Shown here: positions 34,487 through 44,085 of the stretch, in pieces
Layout: each line of letters starts with the position of its first letter
How positions within the stretch are numbered: the stretch's first letter is position 1
DNA from: Porticoccus sp002341315
GTDB lineage: Bacteria; Pseudomonadota; Gammaproteobacteria; Pseudomonadales; Porticoccaceae
Strand: one strand, 5' to 3'
Assembly: GCF_047634355.1 (NCBI RefSeq)
Contig: NZ_JBLIAL010000002.1
DNA: 64,000 nt
The notes under the pieces: generated by a model
Told to the model about the DNA's origin: nothing
The model's database searches: none
Seen by the model: only the letters and a program-made list of their open reading frames with translations
Program-made: the position numbers and the translations under genes

Positions 34487-35325
34487 GAATGGGATGACGT
34501 CTCAATAATTGAATCCGGGTAACTGCACCAGTCGCTCCAGCTACCCGGGTAGAGTTTCGCAGACTCGACCCCGATCATTGCCAGTGACAGCAAATCGACA
34601 CAGGCAGTTACTCCCGAGCCACAATAAACCACTGGCGATGGCGACAATGCCAGTTTTTGCCAGATAAGACGCTGCTGTTCGATCGGCAGCATTTTGCTCT
34701 CCAGATCGACAAACTGCTGCCAGGGCACATTGATTGCGCCGGGTATATGACCGGCGACTGGATCGATCGGTTCCTCTTCACCGCGGTAGCGGGGGGCTTC
34801 TCTCGCATCGATCAGTACAGAGGCGTTATCCCTGCCGGATTTTTTGATATCGGGGTAGGTCGCGGCCATGGCGGCATTTTCAATGGCGAGAAAATCACCC
34901 GGCACAACCGTTCTCGGGATGGTTGTATTCACCGGTAATCCGGCGGTCCGCCATGCCTTGATGCCTCCGTCGAGAATGCGCACCTGCGAGTGTCCAAAAT
35001 AGCGCAAAAGCCACCACAGGCGGGCGGCACCTGCCAGTCGGTTGTCATCATAGGCGACCACCAGCGAATCCCCGGTTACACCAGATGCGCGCATGCGGTT
35101 TGTGAATACCTGCGGATCGGGTAGCGGGTGTCGGCCACCGTGTGGCCCCTTCGCTCCGGATAAATCTTTTTCCATATCCAGGTGAACAGCGCCGGGAATG
35201 TGGCCCTGTTGATAGGCGCATAGTCCCCCACCGGGATCTGTCAGCGAAAACCGGCAATCAAAAATAATCACCTTGTCGCCAGGTTGTTGGTGAAGTTCTT
35301 CCACACCGATAAGCCAATGCTTCAT
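34483..35325 (-). CDS. sseA: 3-mercaptopyruvate sulfurtransferase
   Basis: Two-domain rhodanese of 280 residues. The inactive N-terminal rhodanese domain includes DCRFSLTDP and HIPGAVHLDMEKDLSG. The catalytic domain has the active-site Cys235 in CGSGVTA, the loop typical of mercaptopyruvate sulfurtransferase rather than thiosulfate sulfurtransferase. The ATG at 35325 follows GGAGA with proper spacing; an upstream in-frame ATG at 35340 is less likely. Its stop overlaps the TauE-family exporter gene. Confidence 0.9.
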   Translation of the reverse strand: MKHWLIGVEELHQQPGDKVIIFDCRFSLTDPGGGLCAYQQGHIPGAVHLDMEKDLSGAKGPHGGRHPLPDPQVFTNRMRASGVTGDSLVVAYDDNRLAGAARLWWLLRYFGHSQVRILDGGIKAWRTAGLPVNTTIPRTVVPGDFLAIENAAMAATYPDIKKSGRDNASVLIDAREAPRYRGEEEPIDPVAGHIPGAINVPWQQFVDLESKMLPIEQQRLIWQKLALSPSPVVYCGSGVTACVDLLSLAMIGVESAKLYPGSWSDWCSYPDSIIETSSHS

Positions 35326-35459
35326 CCATTGTCTCCGCATAGGTGATATTTCACATTATCATAGTGCCAAATATCCAATGGATTTACGGGTATTTATTTG
35401 CATCATCCCCAGTCTGCCCCTAACCTTGCCGGGCCCCTTTCAGGAACAACGGACTTGCC

Positions 35460-36719
35460 ATGCTGAGATTGATTTTTCCGATCTGTGCGTTGCTGGCCAG
35501 TATTGCACTATTGCTGGTGGGCAGCGGCCTGCTCAATACTTTGCTGGCCCTGCGCGGCACGATAGAAGGCTATTCGGATAGTATGCTGGGTTTCATTATG
35601 TCCGGCTATTTTTTCGGATTTTTTGTCGGCACCCATCTGGCATTGCCTCTGATCAACCGCATTGGTCATATTCGCACGTTTGCCTTTTGTGCGGCATTTA
35701 CCGCCTGTTTTTCGTTGTTGCATGTGCTGTTTGTCGATCCCTACATCTGGCTACTGTTGAGGATCATGACAGGTGCCAGTCTGGTCATTCTCTATACCGT
35801 GATTGAGAGCTGGTTGAACGGTCAGACGTCTGCTGAAAACAGGGGCCGGGTCTTTGCCATATATATGATGGTGACACTGATTGCCCTGGCGCTGGCGCAA
35901 CAATTTCTCCACCTGGCTTCGCCAAGCACTTTTACGCTGTTTGCTGTGTCTGCCATTCTGATTTGTGTCAGTGTGACGGCAATCACCTGGACGCGGATGG
36001 CACAGCCGGTATTCTCCGATGCTCCGAAAATGAAGCTGAAAAGGTTGTGGGGGCTGGCACCGGTAGCGTTGATGGCGGCTGTGTTCTCTGGACTCTCCAT
36101 GGGTGCTTTCTGGGGTATGGGTGCACTCTATGCCGGTCGTGTGGGCCTCGATAATAGCGGCATTGCCACCTTCATCAGTTGCGTGATTATCGGTGGTGCC
36201 ATTTTTCAGTACCCGCTGGGTCGCTATTCCGACCACCATGACCGTCGCCGGGTGCTGGCTTTTGCCAGCGCCCTGGCTGCCAGTGCGGCACTGCTGATGT
36301 CCTTTTTTTCCAATATAACGGGGCTGTTTCTGGTCGCCTCAGTTCTTTACGGCGGGATGGCTTTTTTCATCTATCCGGTGGCGGTAGCTCACCTGGTGGA
36401 TCATCTGGACCACGACGATATTTTGCCCGGTGGCAGCACCCTGTTGTTGATTCACGGGATTGGTGCAGCATTTGGTCCGGCGTTGGCAGGTCAGCTGATG
36501 GATTTCCTCGGTCCCCATGCGCTGCCGGTATTTTTTGCGCTGATGCAGATGCTGTTGGCGCTATATACAGTCATCAAACTTCGCGAGGTGCAAGTGGAGG
36601 TGCTGGAAAATGCCGGACAGTTTGTTGCCATGGTTCGCACAACACCCTCGGCATTGGAAATGATGCCCGACGAGCCGATTGAGGCTGAACTCAATACAGA
36701 GACTGATCACTCGAGGTGA
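35460..36719 (+). CDS. Major facilitator superfamily transporter (YcaD-like)
   Basis: Twelve-helix inner-membrane transporter of 419 residues. The N-terminal half shows GLLNTLLALRG and GFIMSGYFFGFFVGT, and the signature loop appears as RIGHIRTFAF; the second half has FQYPLGRYSDHHDRRRVL. These features match the MFS group containing E. coli YcaD, whose substrate is unknown. A cytoplasmic C-terminal tail of about 40 residues follows the last helix. It is a single gene followed after 80 bp by a DMT transporter. Confidence 0.85.
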   Translation: MLRLIFPICALLASIALLLVGSGLLNTLLALRGTIEGYSDSMLGFIMSGYFFGFFVGTHLALPLINRIGHIRTFAFCAAFTACFSLLHVLFVDPYIWLLLRIMTGASLVILYTVIESWLNGQTSAENRGRVFAIYMMVTLIALALAQQFLHLASPSTFTLFAVSAILICVSVTAITWTRMAQPVFSDAPKMKLKRLWGLAPVALMAAVFSGLSMGAFWGMGALYAGRVGLDNSGIATFISCVIIGGAIFQYPLGRYSDHHDRRRVLAFASALAASAALLMSFFSNITGLFLVASVLYGGMAFFIYPVAVAHLVDHLDHDDILPGGSTLLLIHGIGAAFGPALAGQLMDFLGPHALPVFFALMQMLLALYTVIKLREVQVEVLENAGQFVAMVRTTPSALEMMPDEPIEAELNTETDHSR

Positions 36720-36799
36720 TTCACAGTTGCTGTGCGATGACATAAACAGCCCGCCAGGCGGGTGGTCGATTCCTCTGGAAAAGCAGATCAGGTGAGCTA

Positions 36800-37678
36800 A
36801 TGGTTGTTCTATGGATGATGGGCGCGTTGCTGTCACTGTCTCTGATGGCGGTGGGGGCACGGGAGTTATCCGGTAGTGTCGATACATTTCAGACCCTGTT
36901 TATTCGCAGTGTGATTGGTCTGGCGATCATTTCTGTCATTATTTACCGGGTTGGTGGCAAGAAGCACTTCATCACACAGCGGCCAAAACTCCATATTGTA
37001 AGAAATCTGTTTCACTTTGGGGGTCAGTATGGCTGGTTTCTGGGTATTGGTCTGTTGCCGCTGGCACAGGTGTTTGCGCTGGAATTCACAGTACCCTTCT
37101 GGGTGGCCATTATTGCGGCGGTATTCCTGGGCGAGCAGCTGACGCGGAGGCGCATGCTGGCAGTGGCATTGGGGATTGCCGGTGTGGTGGTTATTCTCAA
37201 GCCGGGCATTGAGATGCTTGAGCTGGCCTCGTTGGTCGTGCTGACCTCGGCGCTCAGTTTTTCATGTGCGTATGTGGCCACCAAATCATTGTCCCGCAGC
37301 GAACATCCATTGACGGTCTTGTTCTATATGTGTCTGGTGCAAATGCCGGTCAGCCTGGTCCTGGCTTTGCCCAACTGGAGCCTGCCGCGTGATCCCGAGC
37401 AATGGTGGTGGCTTTTTATTGTCGGTGTGACGGCGCTGACGGCCCACTTCTGCATCACCACAGCCATGAAAACATCGGATGCGGGTATCGTCGTGACACT
37501 GGATTTTTTGCGTTTACCGTTAATCGGATTAGTGGGTATTCTGTTTTATCGCGAGGCTTTTGATATGGTGCTGTTGTTGGGGGCGGGTTTGATGCTTGCG
37601 GGCAATCTGATCAATATTTACCGGCCCAGAAAGCAACGGGCGCTGTTGGTTGATACCGTGGCTGCCGATAAAGAATAA
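36800..37678 (+). CDS. EamA/DMT-family transporter
   Basis: Ten-helix drug/metabolite transporter superfamily protein of 292 residues made of two EamA repeats: residues about 1-130 with QYGWFLGIGLLPLAQVFALEF-like sequence and about 140-280 with TALTAHFCITTAMKTSDAG. Each repeat ends in a conserved helix (AGVVVILKPG and LMLAGNLINIY). Members export or import small metabolites; the substrate is not predictable here. Confidence 0.85.
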   Translation: MVVLWMMGALLSLSLMAVGARELSGSVDTFQTLFIRSVIGLAIISVIIYRVGGKKHFITQRPKLHIVRNLFHFGGQYGWFLGIGLLPLAQVFALEFTVPFWVAIIAAVFLGEQLTRRRMLAVALGIAGVVVILKPGIEMLELASLVVLTSALSFSCAYVATKSLSRSEHPLTVLFYMCLVQMPVSLVLALPNWSLPRDPEQWWWLFIVGVTALTAHFCITTAMKTSDAGIVVTLDFLRLPLIGLVGILFYREAFDMVLLLGAGLMLAGNLINIYRPRKQRALLVDTVAADKE

Positions 37679-37717
37679 TGATGCTTAAATAGTGATTGTT
37701 AACCAGTGAGAGAGCGC

Positions 37718-38446
37718 ATGACTAAAATGATGGGTGGTACCCGCCTCAGTGCATTGATTCTGGGCGTTGCAATGATCGCCGGGTTGGCCTCACTGGGTTA
37801 CCTGCTGGGCAATGCACTTATTCAAATCAAGGAATACGAACGAAGCGTCAATGTTAAGGGGCTTTCCGAGCGGGAATACCCTGCAGATGTGGTTATCTGG
37901 CCGATAGTGTTTGCTGAGGCGAGCAATGATCTGGAGCAGCTTTATATCTCAATCGAGGACAGTACCGCCAAAATCCGCCAGTTCCTGCTGGATAGTGGGT
38001 TGGAGACCAGCGAGGTCAGTGTCTCTTTGCCGGCAATTACCGATAAGTCAGCCCGGGAATACGACAGTGGTGCCCGCGCTGAATTCCGGTTCACGGCCAA
38101 CCAGACGGTGACTATTTATTCCTCCCGGGTGGATCAGGTCAGGTCTCTGATGGCCTCTCTTTCTGAGTTGGGAAAGCAGGGTATCGTATTTACCGGTGGG
38201 AACTATCAGAGTCGCCCCGAGTTTCTTTTTACCCGGTTAAACGAGGTGAAACCGGCGATGATCGAGGAGGCCACCCGTGAGGCACGTCAGGTGGCGGAAA
38301 AATTTGCGGAAGATTCACAGAGCGAGCTGGGCAAAATCAAGCGCGCGTCACAGGGACAGTTCAGTATCTCGCCAAGAGATACCAACAATCCTCACATCAT
38401 GAAAGTCAGGGTGGTGTCTACTATCGAGTACTACTTGTCGGACTGA
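37718..38446 (+). CDS. SIMPL (DUF541) domain protein
   Basis: Protein of 242 residues with an N-terminal membrane anchor or signal (about 10-32) followed by a SIMPL/DUF541 domain. The hallmark is the start NVKGLSEREYPADVVIWPI, then TIYSSRVDQVRSL and the C-terminal VRVVSTIEYYL. The family is periplasmic or secreted, with proposed roles in stress tolerance; no enzymatic role is established. ATG at 37718 was chosen because GAGAGA lies just upstream; a GTG at 37706 is also in frame. Confidence 0.82.
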   Translation: MTKMMGGTRLSALILGVAMIAGLASLGYLLGNALIQIKEYERSVNVKGLSEREYPADVVIWPIVFAEASNDLEQLYISIEDSTAKIRQFLLDSGLETSEVSVSLPAITDKSAREYDSGARAEFRFTANQTVTIYSSRVDQVRSLMASLSELGKQGIVFTGGNYQSRPEFLFTRLNEVKPAMIEEATREARQVAEKFAEDSQSELGKIKRASQGQFSISPRDTNNPHIMKVRVVSTIEYYLSD

Positions 38447-38492
38447 TTGCTGACGCCTTTGGCGTGCATTGGAGAGTGCATTGGCGTGCTGT

Positions 38493-40136
38493 TTAAGCCA
38501 GTTCCGTAGGGGGCCTTGTTGATCGTGCAGGGTTTGTCGATAGTGCAGGTATTGCCGATAGCAGTTTGCGGCTGTAGTCGTGCCCGGGATTGGCAAACAG
38601 TGTCTCGGTTCCGGCCATTTCCACCAGCTCGCCACGGTGCATCACGGCGATACGGTCGGCGATATAGCGCACTACGGACAGATCGTGGGAGATAAACAGC
38701 ATGGTCAGGTTGTGCTTCTCCACCAGCGCCAGAATCAAGGCCAGTATTTGCGCCTGAATCGTCACGTCCAGTGCCGAAACCGGTTCATCGGCGATAATCA
38801 ATTCCGGTTTGGTGGCAATGGCCCGGCCAATCGCGATGCGCTGCCGTTGACCCCCTGAAAACTCGTGGGGGTATTTGCGAATCGCCGCTCTGGCCAACCC
38901 TACGTCGTCCATCAGTGCCAATACTTGTGCCGTCACCGTTCTCCGGGTTGCCAGGCCGTGGTAGAGCAGCGGTTCTGCGAGGCAGTCAAAGACGGTCATG
39001 CGGGGGTTGAGGGATGCGTAGGGGTCCTGAAAAATCATCTGCATCCGGCGGCGCAGTGGCGTCATTCGTTTCTGCCGGAGGCCCACCAGATCAATCCCAT
39101 CAAATATCACACTGCCACGGGTCACCGGTACCAGCTGCAATATGGATCTGCCCAGTGTCGATTTGCCGGATCCGGACTCACCCACCAGCCCGAGAATTTC
39201 ACCGCGCTGAATAGTCAGGGATACCTCGTTTACAGCTTTTTTGTCCGCTTTCTGTCGACTCAGCCAGCCGCCGCTGTTATTCGGGAAACAGGTGGTTAAA
39301 CGGTCAAGTACCAACAGCGGTTGCTCGCAAAACTGAGGCAGATTCGGTTTGCTGCCCGACGGAATCGATGCAAGTAGTGTTCGGGTGTAGTCTGAATGAG
39401 GATTCTGAAAAATATCGTTGACCGGCCCTGTCTCAACGATTCTGCCTTCCTTCATCACGGCCACCCGGTCCGCCAGACCGGCCACGACGGCGAGGTCGTG
39501 GCTGATAAAAATGACGGCGATATTGCGCCGCTTTTGCAATGCCTTGATCAGGGAGAGGATCTGGGCCTGTATGGTCACATCGAGCGCGGTGGTCGGCTCA
39601 TCACAGATCAACAGTTTTGGTTCGGCAATCATCGCCATTGCGATCATTACCCGCTGACGCATCCCACCCGAGAACTCGTGTGGGTAGCTGTGAATGCGCG
39701 TTTCCGGGTCGGCAATACCCACTTCGTCGAGCATCGTTACAGCGCGTTTCAGGGCCTGCTGACGGTTCAGGTTTCGATGGTATAAGAGTGGTTCAATCAA
39801 CTGTTCGCCCACGGTCAGGTAGGGGTTTAGCGATGTCATGGGATCCTGGAAAATGATTCCAATTTCGTTGCCTCTAATCCGGCGCAGAGTGTCCGGTTGC
39901 ATGCTCAGCAAGTCACGGCCTTCAAACAGCGCAGTCCCCGACTCAATTTTTCCCGGCGGTTGGGGTATCAAGTTCAACAGGCTGTAACAGGCCACTGATT
40001 TGCCTGAGCCGGATTCACCGACGATGGCCAGTATTTCGCCGTGGTCCACGGAAAAACTGATGCCGTCCACCGCTCTCATTTGCCCAGCACGGGTATGAAA
40101 GTGAACAGCCAGATTTTCAACACTTAGAAGCGTCAT
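38493..40136 (-). CDS. Peptide ABC importer ATPase, two fused domains (YejF/OppDF-like)
   Basis: A 547-residue protein with two complete ABC ATPase domains corresponding to OppD and OppF. First domain: Walker A GESGSGKS (40-47), signature FSGGMRQRV. Second domain: Walker A GESGSGKS (about 315-322), signature FSGGQRQRI. Each is followed by the DEP-type Walker B and the short Opp C-terminal extension. It is the last gene of the minus-strand order SBP-permease-permease-ATPase. The ATG at 40136 begins the conserved LLSVENLAVHF; an ATG 15 bp upstream is also possible. Confidence 0.92.
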   Translation of the reverse strand: MTLLSVENLAVHFHTRAGQMRAVDGISFSVDHGEILAIVGESGSGKSVACYSLLNLIPQPPGKIESGTALFEGRDLLSMQPDTLRRIRGNEIGIIFQDPMTSLNPYLTVGEQLIEPLLYHRNLNRQQALKRAVTMLDEVGIADPETRIHSYPHEFSGGMRQRVMIAMAMIAEPKLLICDEPTTALDVTIQAQILSLIKALQKRRNIAVIFISHDLAVVAGLADRVAVMKEGRIVETGPVNDIFQNPHSDYTRTLLASIPSGSKPNLPQFCEQPLLVLDRLTTCFPNNSGGWLSRQKADKKAVNEVSLTIQRGEILGLVGESGSGKSTLGRSILQLVPVTRGSVIFDGIDLVGLRQKRMTPLRRRMQMIFQDPYASLNPRMTVFDCLAEPLLYHGLATRRTVTAQVLALMDDVGLARAAIRKYPHEFSGGQRQRIAIGRAIATKPELIIADEPVSALDVTIQAQILALILALVEKHNLTMLFISHDLSVVRYIADRIAVMHRGELVEMAGTETLFANPGHDYSRKLLSAIPALSTNPARSTRPPTELA

Positions 40137-40168
40137 ATATCTAATAATCAATAAGTTAATAATTTATT

Positions 40169-40180
40169 GTGATAGATCAC
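40169..40180. promoter_or_regulatory. Operator-like palindrome before the peptide-importer ATPase
   Basis: GTGAT-AG-ATCAC lies in a 65-bp AT-rich gap between the oppC-like stop and the ATPase start, the only substantial gap in the operon. Spacing does not fit the CRP consensus (N6) and the half-sites do not fit FNR. It may be a separate regulatory site for the ATPase gene or chance symmetry. Confidence 0.3.
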
Positions 40181-40201
40181 TTAAATAATAAACTGGCCCG
40201 A

Positions 40202-41086
40202 CTAATCTTTTGATGCCCTGGGGTCCAGGGCATCTCGCAGTCCGTCACCGAGGAAATTGAGTGCAAACAGGGTAATGGATAGCGCCAGTCCCGGGAACAC
40301 CAGTAACCAGGGGTATTCCTCCATACTCTCGACACCGTGAGAAATCAGTAACCCCCAGGAGCTCTGAGGTGGTTGGATTCCCAGCCCGAGAAAACTGAGG
40401 AAGGCTTCCAGCAGCATCACATTGGGAATGGTCAGGGTGGTGTAGACAATGACCGGGCCCAGTGTATTCGGGATCAGGTGTCGACGAATGATGATCCAGC
40501 GGGACAAGCCCATCGAAAAGGCGGCTTCAATAAATTCCTGATGGCGTAGATTCTGTACCTGACCCCGGACTATGCGCGCCATGGTGAGCCATTCCACTGC
40601 GCCAATCGCCAGAAACAGCAGAAGAATATTGCGGCCGAATACCACCATGAGCAGCACAATGAAGATCATAAAGGGCAGGGCATAGAGAATATCGACCAGC
40701 CGCATCATTACGGCATCGACCCGCCCGCCGGCATAGCCGGCCACGGTACCCCAGAGCACACCGATGACCAGCGCTACACCGGTGGCAACAAAGCCCACCA
40801 GTAGAGAGACGCGACTGCCGTACATGATGCGGGTCAGCATATCCCGGCCAAAGATATCCGTGCCCAGCCAGTGTGCTGCCGACGGCGGTGAGGCCCCCAG
40901 TTGCAGGTCTTGCTGCTCATAGCCGTAGGGGGCTATCCAGGGTGTCAGCAGTGCGATGACACAGAAGAAGGCTATGACAGCGAGGCCAAACAGGGCCAGG
41001 TGATTTTTGCACAAGCGTATCCAGCCATCACGCCAAAGCGATGAGCCTTGTTCCTGAGTCAAGGTGGCTGAATGGGGGTTTTCCAT
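40202..41086 (-). CDS. Peptide ABC importer permease (OppC/DppC-like)
   Basis: Binding-protein-dependent permease of 294 residues from the preferred start. It has an N-terminal cytoplasmic arm, the first helix LALFGLAVIAFFCVIALL, and further helices to the ATPase-contact loop (EAAFSMGLSRWIIIRRHLIPN). WLGTDIFGRDMLTRIMYGSR is the OppC/DppC hallmark. The ATG at 41086 shares one base with the stop of the preceding permease (TGATG), a classic coupled start; a longer frame from 41131 would overlap it by 46 bp. Confidence 0.9.
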   Translation of the reverse strand: MENPHSATLTQEQGSSLWRDGWIRLCKNHLALFGLAVIAFFCVIALLTPWIAPYGYEQQDLQLGASPPSAAHWLGTDIFGRDMLTRIMYGSRVSLLVGFVATGVALVIGVLWGTVAGYAGGRVDAVMMRLVDILYALPFMIFIVLLMVVFGRNILLLFLAIGAVEWLTMARIVRGQVQNLRHQEFIEAAFSMGLSRWIIIRRHLIPNTLGPVIVYTTLTIPNVMLLEAFLSFLGLGIQPPQSSWGLLISHGVESMEEYPWLLVFPGLALSITLFALNFLGDGLRDALDPRASKD

Positions 41087-42021
41087 CAGCGGGACCTGCT
41101 CAGTTGGTGACGCATTTTTGGATTGATCCATACAGCAATAATGTCGGCCAGCAAATTAAACAGGACGATAAGCGTCGCGAAAAAGACCGTTGTGCCGAGA
41201 ATCATGGTGTAGTCACGGTTGAAGGCCGCCTGCACATAAAACCGACCGAGCCCGGGGATCTGGAAGATGGTTTCCACCACAAAGGAACCGCTCAGCAGCC
41301 CCGCGAACGCCGGTCCGAGAAAGGCCACCACGGGTATCAGTCCGCCGCGCAGGGCGTGTTTCAGTACCACGACCCGTTCTGGCAGACCTTTGGCCCGGGC
41401 GGTGCGAATATAGTCCTGGGACATGACCTCCAGCATGCCGCCGCGACTCAGTCTGGCAATATAGGCGGCGTAACCGGTACCGAGGGTAATCGCCGGCAAT
41501 ATCTTGTCACCGGCGAGCTCGCCCCAACCGGATACTGGCAGCCATTCCAGCCAGATCCCAAAGACCAGCACCAGCAATGGCCCCATCAGAAAAGAGGGCA
41601 TACAGATACCCAACATGGCCGCCGACATCGGCAGGTAATCCTGGGGGGTATTGGGTCGCAGCGCGGCTATCACGCCGGCACAGACGCCAATCAGGATAGC
41701 CACCAGCATGGCATAAAATGCCAGTTCAGCGGTGATGGGCAACCCTCCTGCGATCAACTCGTTGACAGTCCGGCCCGGATAGCGGAAGGAGGGCCCGAAT
41801 TCACCCCGGGCCAGGTCCCCCAGGTAGCTCAGGTATTGTTGCCAGATTGGCTGGTCGAGCCGGTATTGAGCCTCTAGCGCCCTGACCACTTCCGGCGGCA
41901 CCGCTTTTTCCGCGCTGAACGGGCCGCCCGGCGCGCATCTCACCAACAGGAAAGTGGCAGTAATAACCACCAGTAATACCGGAATCGCCTGTAATAACCG
42001 ACTCAGAATAAAGCGCAGCAT
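41086..42021 (-). CDS. Peptide ABC importer permease (OppB/DppB-like)
   Basis: Six-helix permease of 311 residues. The N-terminus MLRFILSRLLQAIPVLLVVITATFLL and the loop EVMSQDYIRTARAKGLPERVV, which contacts the ATPase, identify OppB/DppB. Its start shares one base with the stop of the substrate-binding protein gene (TGATG), and its stop does the same with the next permease, so all three are translationally coupled. Confidence 0.92.
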   Translation of the reverse strand: MLRFILSRLLQAIPVLLVVITATFLLVRCAPGGPFSAEKAVPPEVVRALEAQYRLDQPIWQQYLSYLGDLARGEFGPSFRYPGRTVNELIAGGLPITAELAFYAMLVAILIGVCAGVIAALRPNTPQDYLPMSAAMLGICMPSFLMGPLLVLVFGIWLEWLPVSGWGELAGDKILPAITLGTGYAAYIARLSRGGMLEVMSQDYIRTARAKGLPERVVVLKHALRGGLIPVVAFLGPAFAGLLSGSFVVETIFQIPGLGRFYVQAAFNRDYTMILGTTVFFATLIVLFNLLADIIAVWINPKMRHQLSRSR

Positions 42022-43655
42022 CAGTCTGGCAGCGCTTTAGTGGGATCAAGGGACAGATTTTTGTACAGGGTGTAGTCGAGTATATTCGGTTCAAGACCTT
42101 TAAGTGCGGGATGCACCAGGCTTTTGCTGGTATAGATGTGAATCGGAATAATCGGCATGGCCTCCAGTAATGTTGCTTCCGCCTCACGCATCAGTCGATA
42201 GCGTTGCTCGCGCGCCTCTGCCCTCGGCGCTTCCTCCAGTATCAGCTGGTCGAAGCGGGCACTGGACCAGCCGGTGCGATTATTACCGCCGTGAGTTGTC
42301 CACATGTCGAGAAAAGTGTTGGGATCCACGTAATCACCAATCCAGCCGGCCCGGGCAATGCCATAGTTTCCGTTGTCCACCGAGTTAAGAAACACCTTCC
42401 AGTCCTGGTTGTGGAGACTCACCTTGATACCCAGCTCCTTGTACCACATCTGTTGGATAGCCACGGCAATTTTATGGTGTCCCTCTGAAGTGTTGAACAG
42501 CAACTCGGTAACCGGAAAACCGTCGCCACCGGGGTAACCCGCTTCCGCCAGCAGTACCCGCGCCCGTTCGGGGTCATAGGCAAAGCCATCGGGGGCGGTA
42601 TAGCCCAGCGTATCCGGCGGCGTAAAGGTGTAGGCCGGCAGCTCATCGCCCTTCGTGACCTGCCGGACAATCGCTTCCCTGTCGATACTCATGGCCAGCG
42701 CCCGGCGAACCCGTTTGTCGCTGAGGTGTGGCACCTCGGTATTGATGCGATAGAAATAATTGCCGAGATACGGATGGGTGTGCAGCAGTTCGGGATGCTC
42801 CCGCCGATAGACCGCCAGTTTATCGATCGGCACGGTGGCAGTGCGGTGCAGTTGGCCGGAGCGAAACATCCGCTCCTCGGTGGTGATGTTTTCCGTGGGG
42901 TAGAAATGGATGGCATTAAGCGACACGTTTTCAGCATCCCAATAGTGGGGATTTTTTTCCACCACTACACGTTTGAACAGCTGCCATCCGGTCAGGGAGA
43001 AAGGGCCGTTGCCGACAAAATTGCCGGGCCTGGTCCAGAGGCTGCCGCGTTGGTCGGGCGGGCCAAATTTTTCAATGGTGGCGCGGTGCAGTGGAAAGTA
43101 ACTGTAGTGATCGAGCAATTGCAGGAAGTAGGGCGTTGGATTGGCAAGCTCAACTTCCAGTGTATGGTCGTCGACAACATTGATGCCCACATCAGAAAAA
43201 TCACTTACCTCCTGTCTGAAATACGCCTCCGCATTTTTGATGGCAAACAGCATATAGGCATATTGATTGCCGAGCGAGGGCTGCAGTGCTCGCCACCAGG
43301 ACCAGGCAAAATCTCCGGCTGTGACAGGGTCACCGTTTGACCAGCGCGCGTCATCGCGCAGGTGAAATCTGTAGTGCTTGCCATCGGCGCTGATCTCCCA
43401 ATGGGTCGCCACACCGGGAACAGGTTCCAGTGTTGAGGGATCTTTCAGCACCAGCCCTTCGAGGAGGGCCGTGAGGATATTGTGCTCGGGAACCCCCGTG
43501 ACAATATGCGGGTCCAGCTCCTGGGGATCAGTGCCATTGCCGAGGTGCAGTATCCCCTGTCGGTTGCCACTGGCGGTATTGCTCTCCCCCTGACCACAGG
43601 CCATTACCAACAGGCTGAGCAGGAGGCTGGCAGAGGCCATTTTCAGGAACGGCAT
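42021..43655 (-). CDS. Peptide ABC importer substrate-binding lipoprotein (OppA-like)
   Basis: Periplasmic solute-binding protein of 544 residues (SBP family 5). From the chosen ATG there is a lipoprotein signal with the lipobox LVMAC (lipidated Cys20), and the mature part begins GQGESNTASG. Family segments are LHLGNGTDPQELDPHIV, LEGLVLKDP, WEISADGKHYRFHLR, SNGDPVTAGDFAWSW and VRRALAMSIDREAIV. Upstream ATGs (43706 and 43784) would give long N-terminal extensions. OppA-like proteins bind oligopeptides; murein peptides or other cargos are possible. First gene of the operon. Confidence 0.9.
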   Translation of the reverse strand: MPFLKMASASLLLSLLVMACGQGESNTASGNRQGILHLGNGTDPQELDPHIVTGVPEHNILTALLEGLVLKDPSTLEPVPGVATHWEISADGKHYRFHLRDDARWSNGDPVTAGDFAWSWWRALQPSLGNQYAYMLFAIKNAEAYFRQEVSDFSDVGINVVDDHTLEVELANPTPYFLQLLDHYSYFPLHRATIEKFGPPDQRGSLWTRPGNFVGNGPFSLTGWQLFKRVVVEKNPHYWDAENVSLNAIHFYPTENITTEERMFRSGQLHRTATVPIDKLAVYRREHPELLHTHPYLGNYFYRINTEVPHLSDKRVRRALAMSIDREAIVRQVTKGDELPAYTFTPPDTLGYTAPDGFAYDPERARVLLAEAGYPGGDGFPVTELLFNTSEGHHKIAVAIQQMWYKELGIKVSLHNQDWKVFLNSVDNGNYGIARAGWIGDYVDPNTFLDMWTTHGGNNRTGWSSARFDQLILEEAPRAEAREQRYRLMREAEATLLEAMPIIPIHIYTSKSLVHPALKGLEPNILDYTLYKNLSLDPTKALPD

Positions 43656-43800
43656 AGCTTGCTCGATACGTAATAGGAGACTGGCTATGTTAGGCAAGGA
43701 CGGCATTGAGTGCCAGCCCCCGATCGTGGTTGAAATAGCGGTTCCGAAGGACCATAATGCCCACCCTTCGGGAGTTCTGTACAAGACTCCGATTCTTTAT

Positions 43801-43915
<115 letters not shown>

Positions 43916-44085
43916 AGTTTATTCTCAATTACCGGTTAACCAGAAAGCTCGGCGCAGACTCGCGAACCGGGCCTGTCTTTTGCCGAAAAAATAAATCCCC
44001 AACTACCACCCGAGCATCTGGAGAAGCGACCATGCTCAGATTGTAGCCGGGGACCAGTCGTGTCATACGTGCTTTGCCCTGTTAT
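43916..44085. other. Gap between 4.5S RNA and nasA, nothing recognised
   Basis: A 170-bp stretch between two convergent genes. I found no clear intrinsic terminator for either the 4.5S RNA or the nitrate operon and no open frame of note. Confidence 0.4.

Noticed and set aside
41041..41877. A 278-codon plus-strand frame over the peptide permease genes
   Set aside because: Antisense shadow of OppB/OppC-like genes; composition rich in Gln, His and Gly without motifs.
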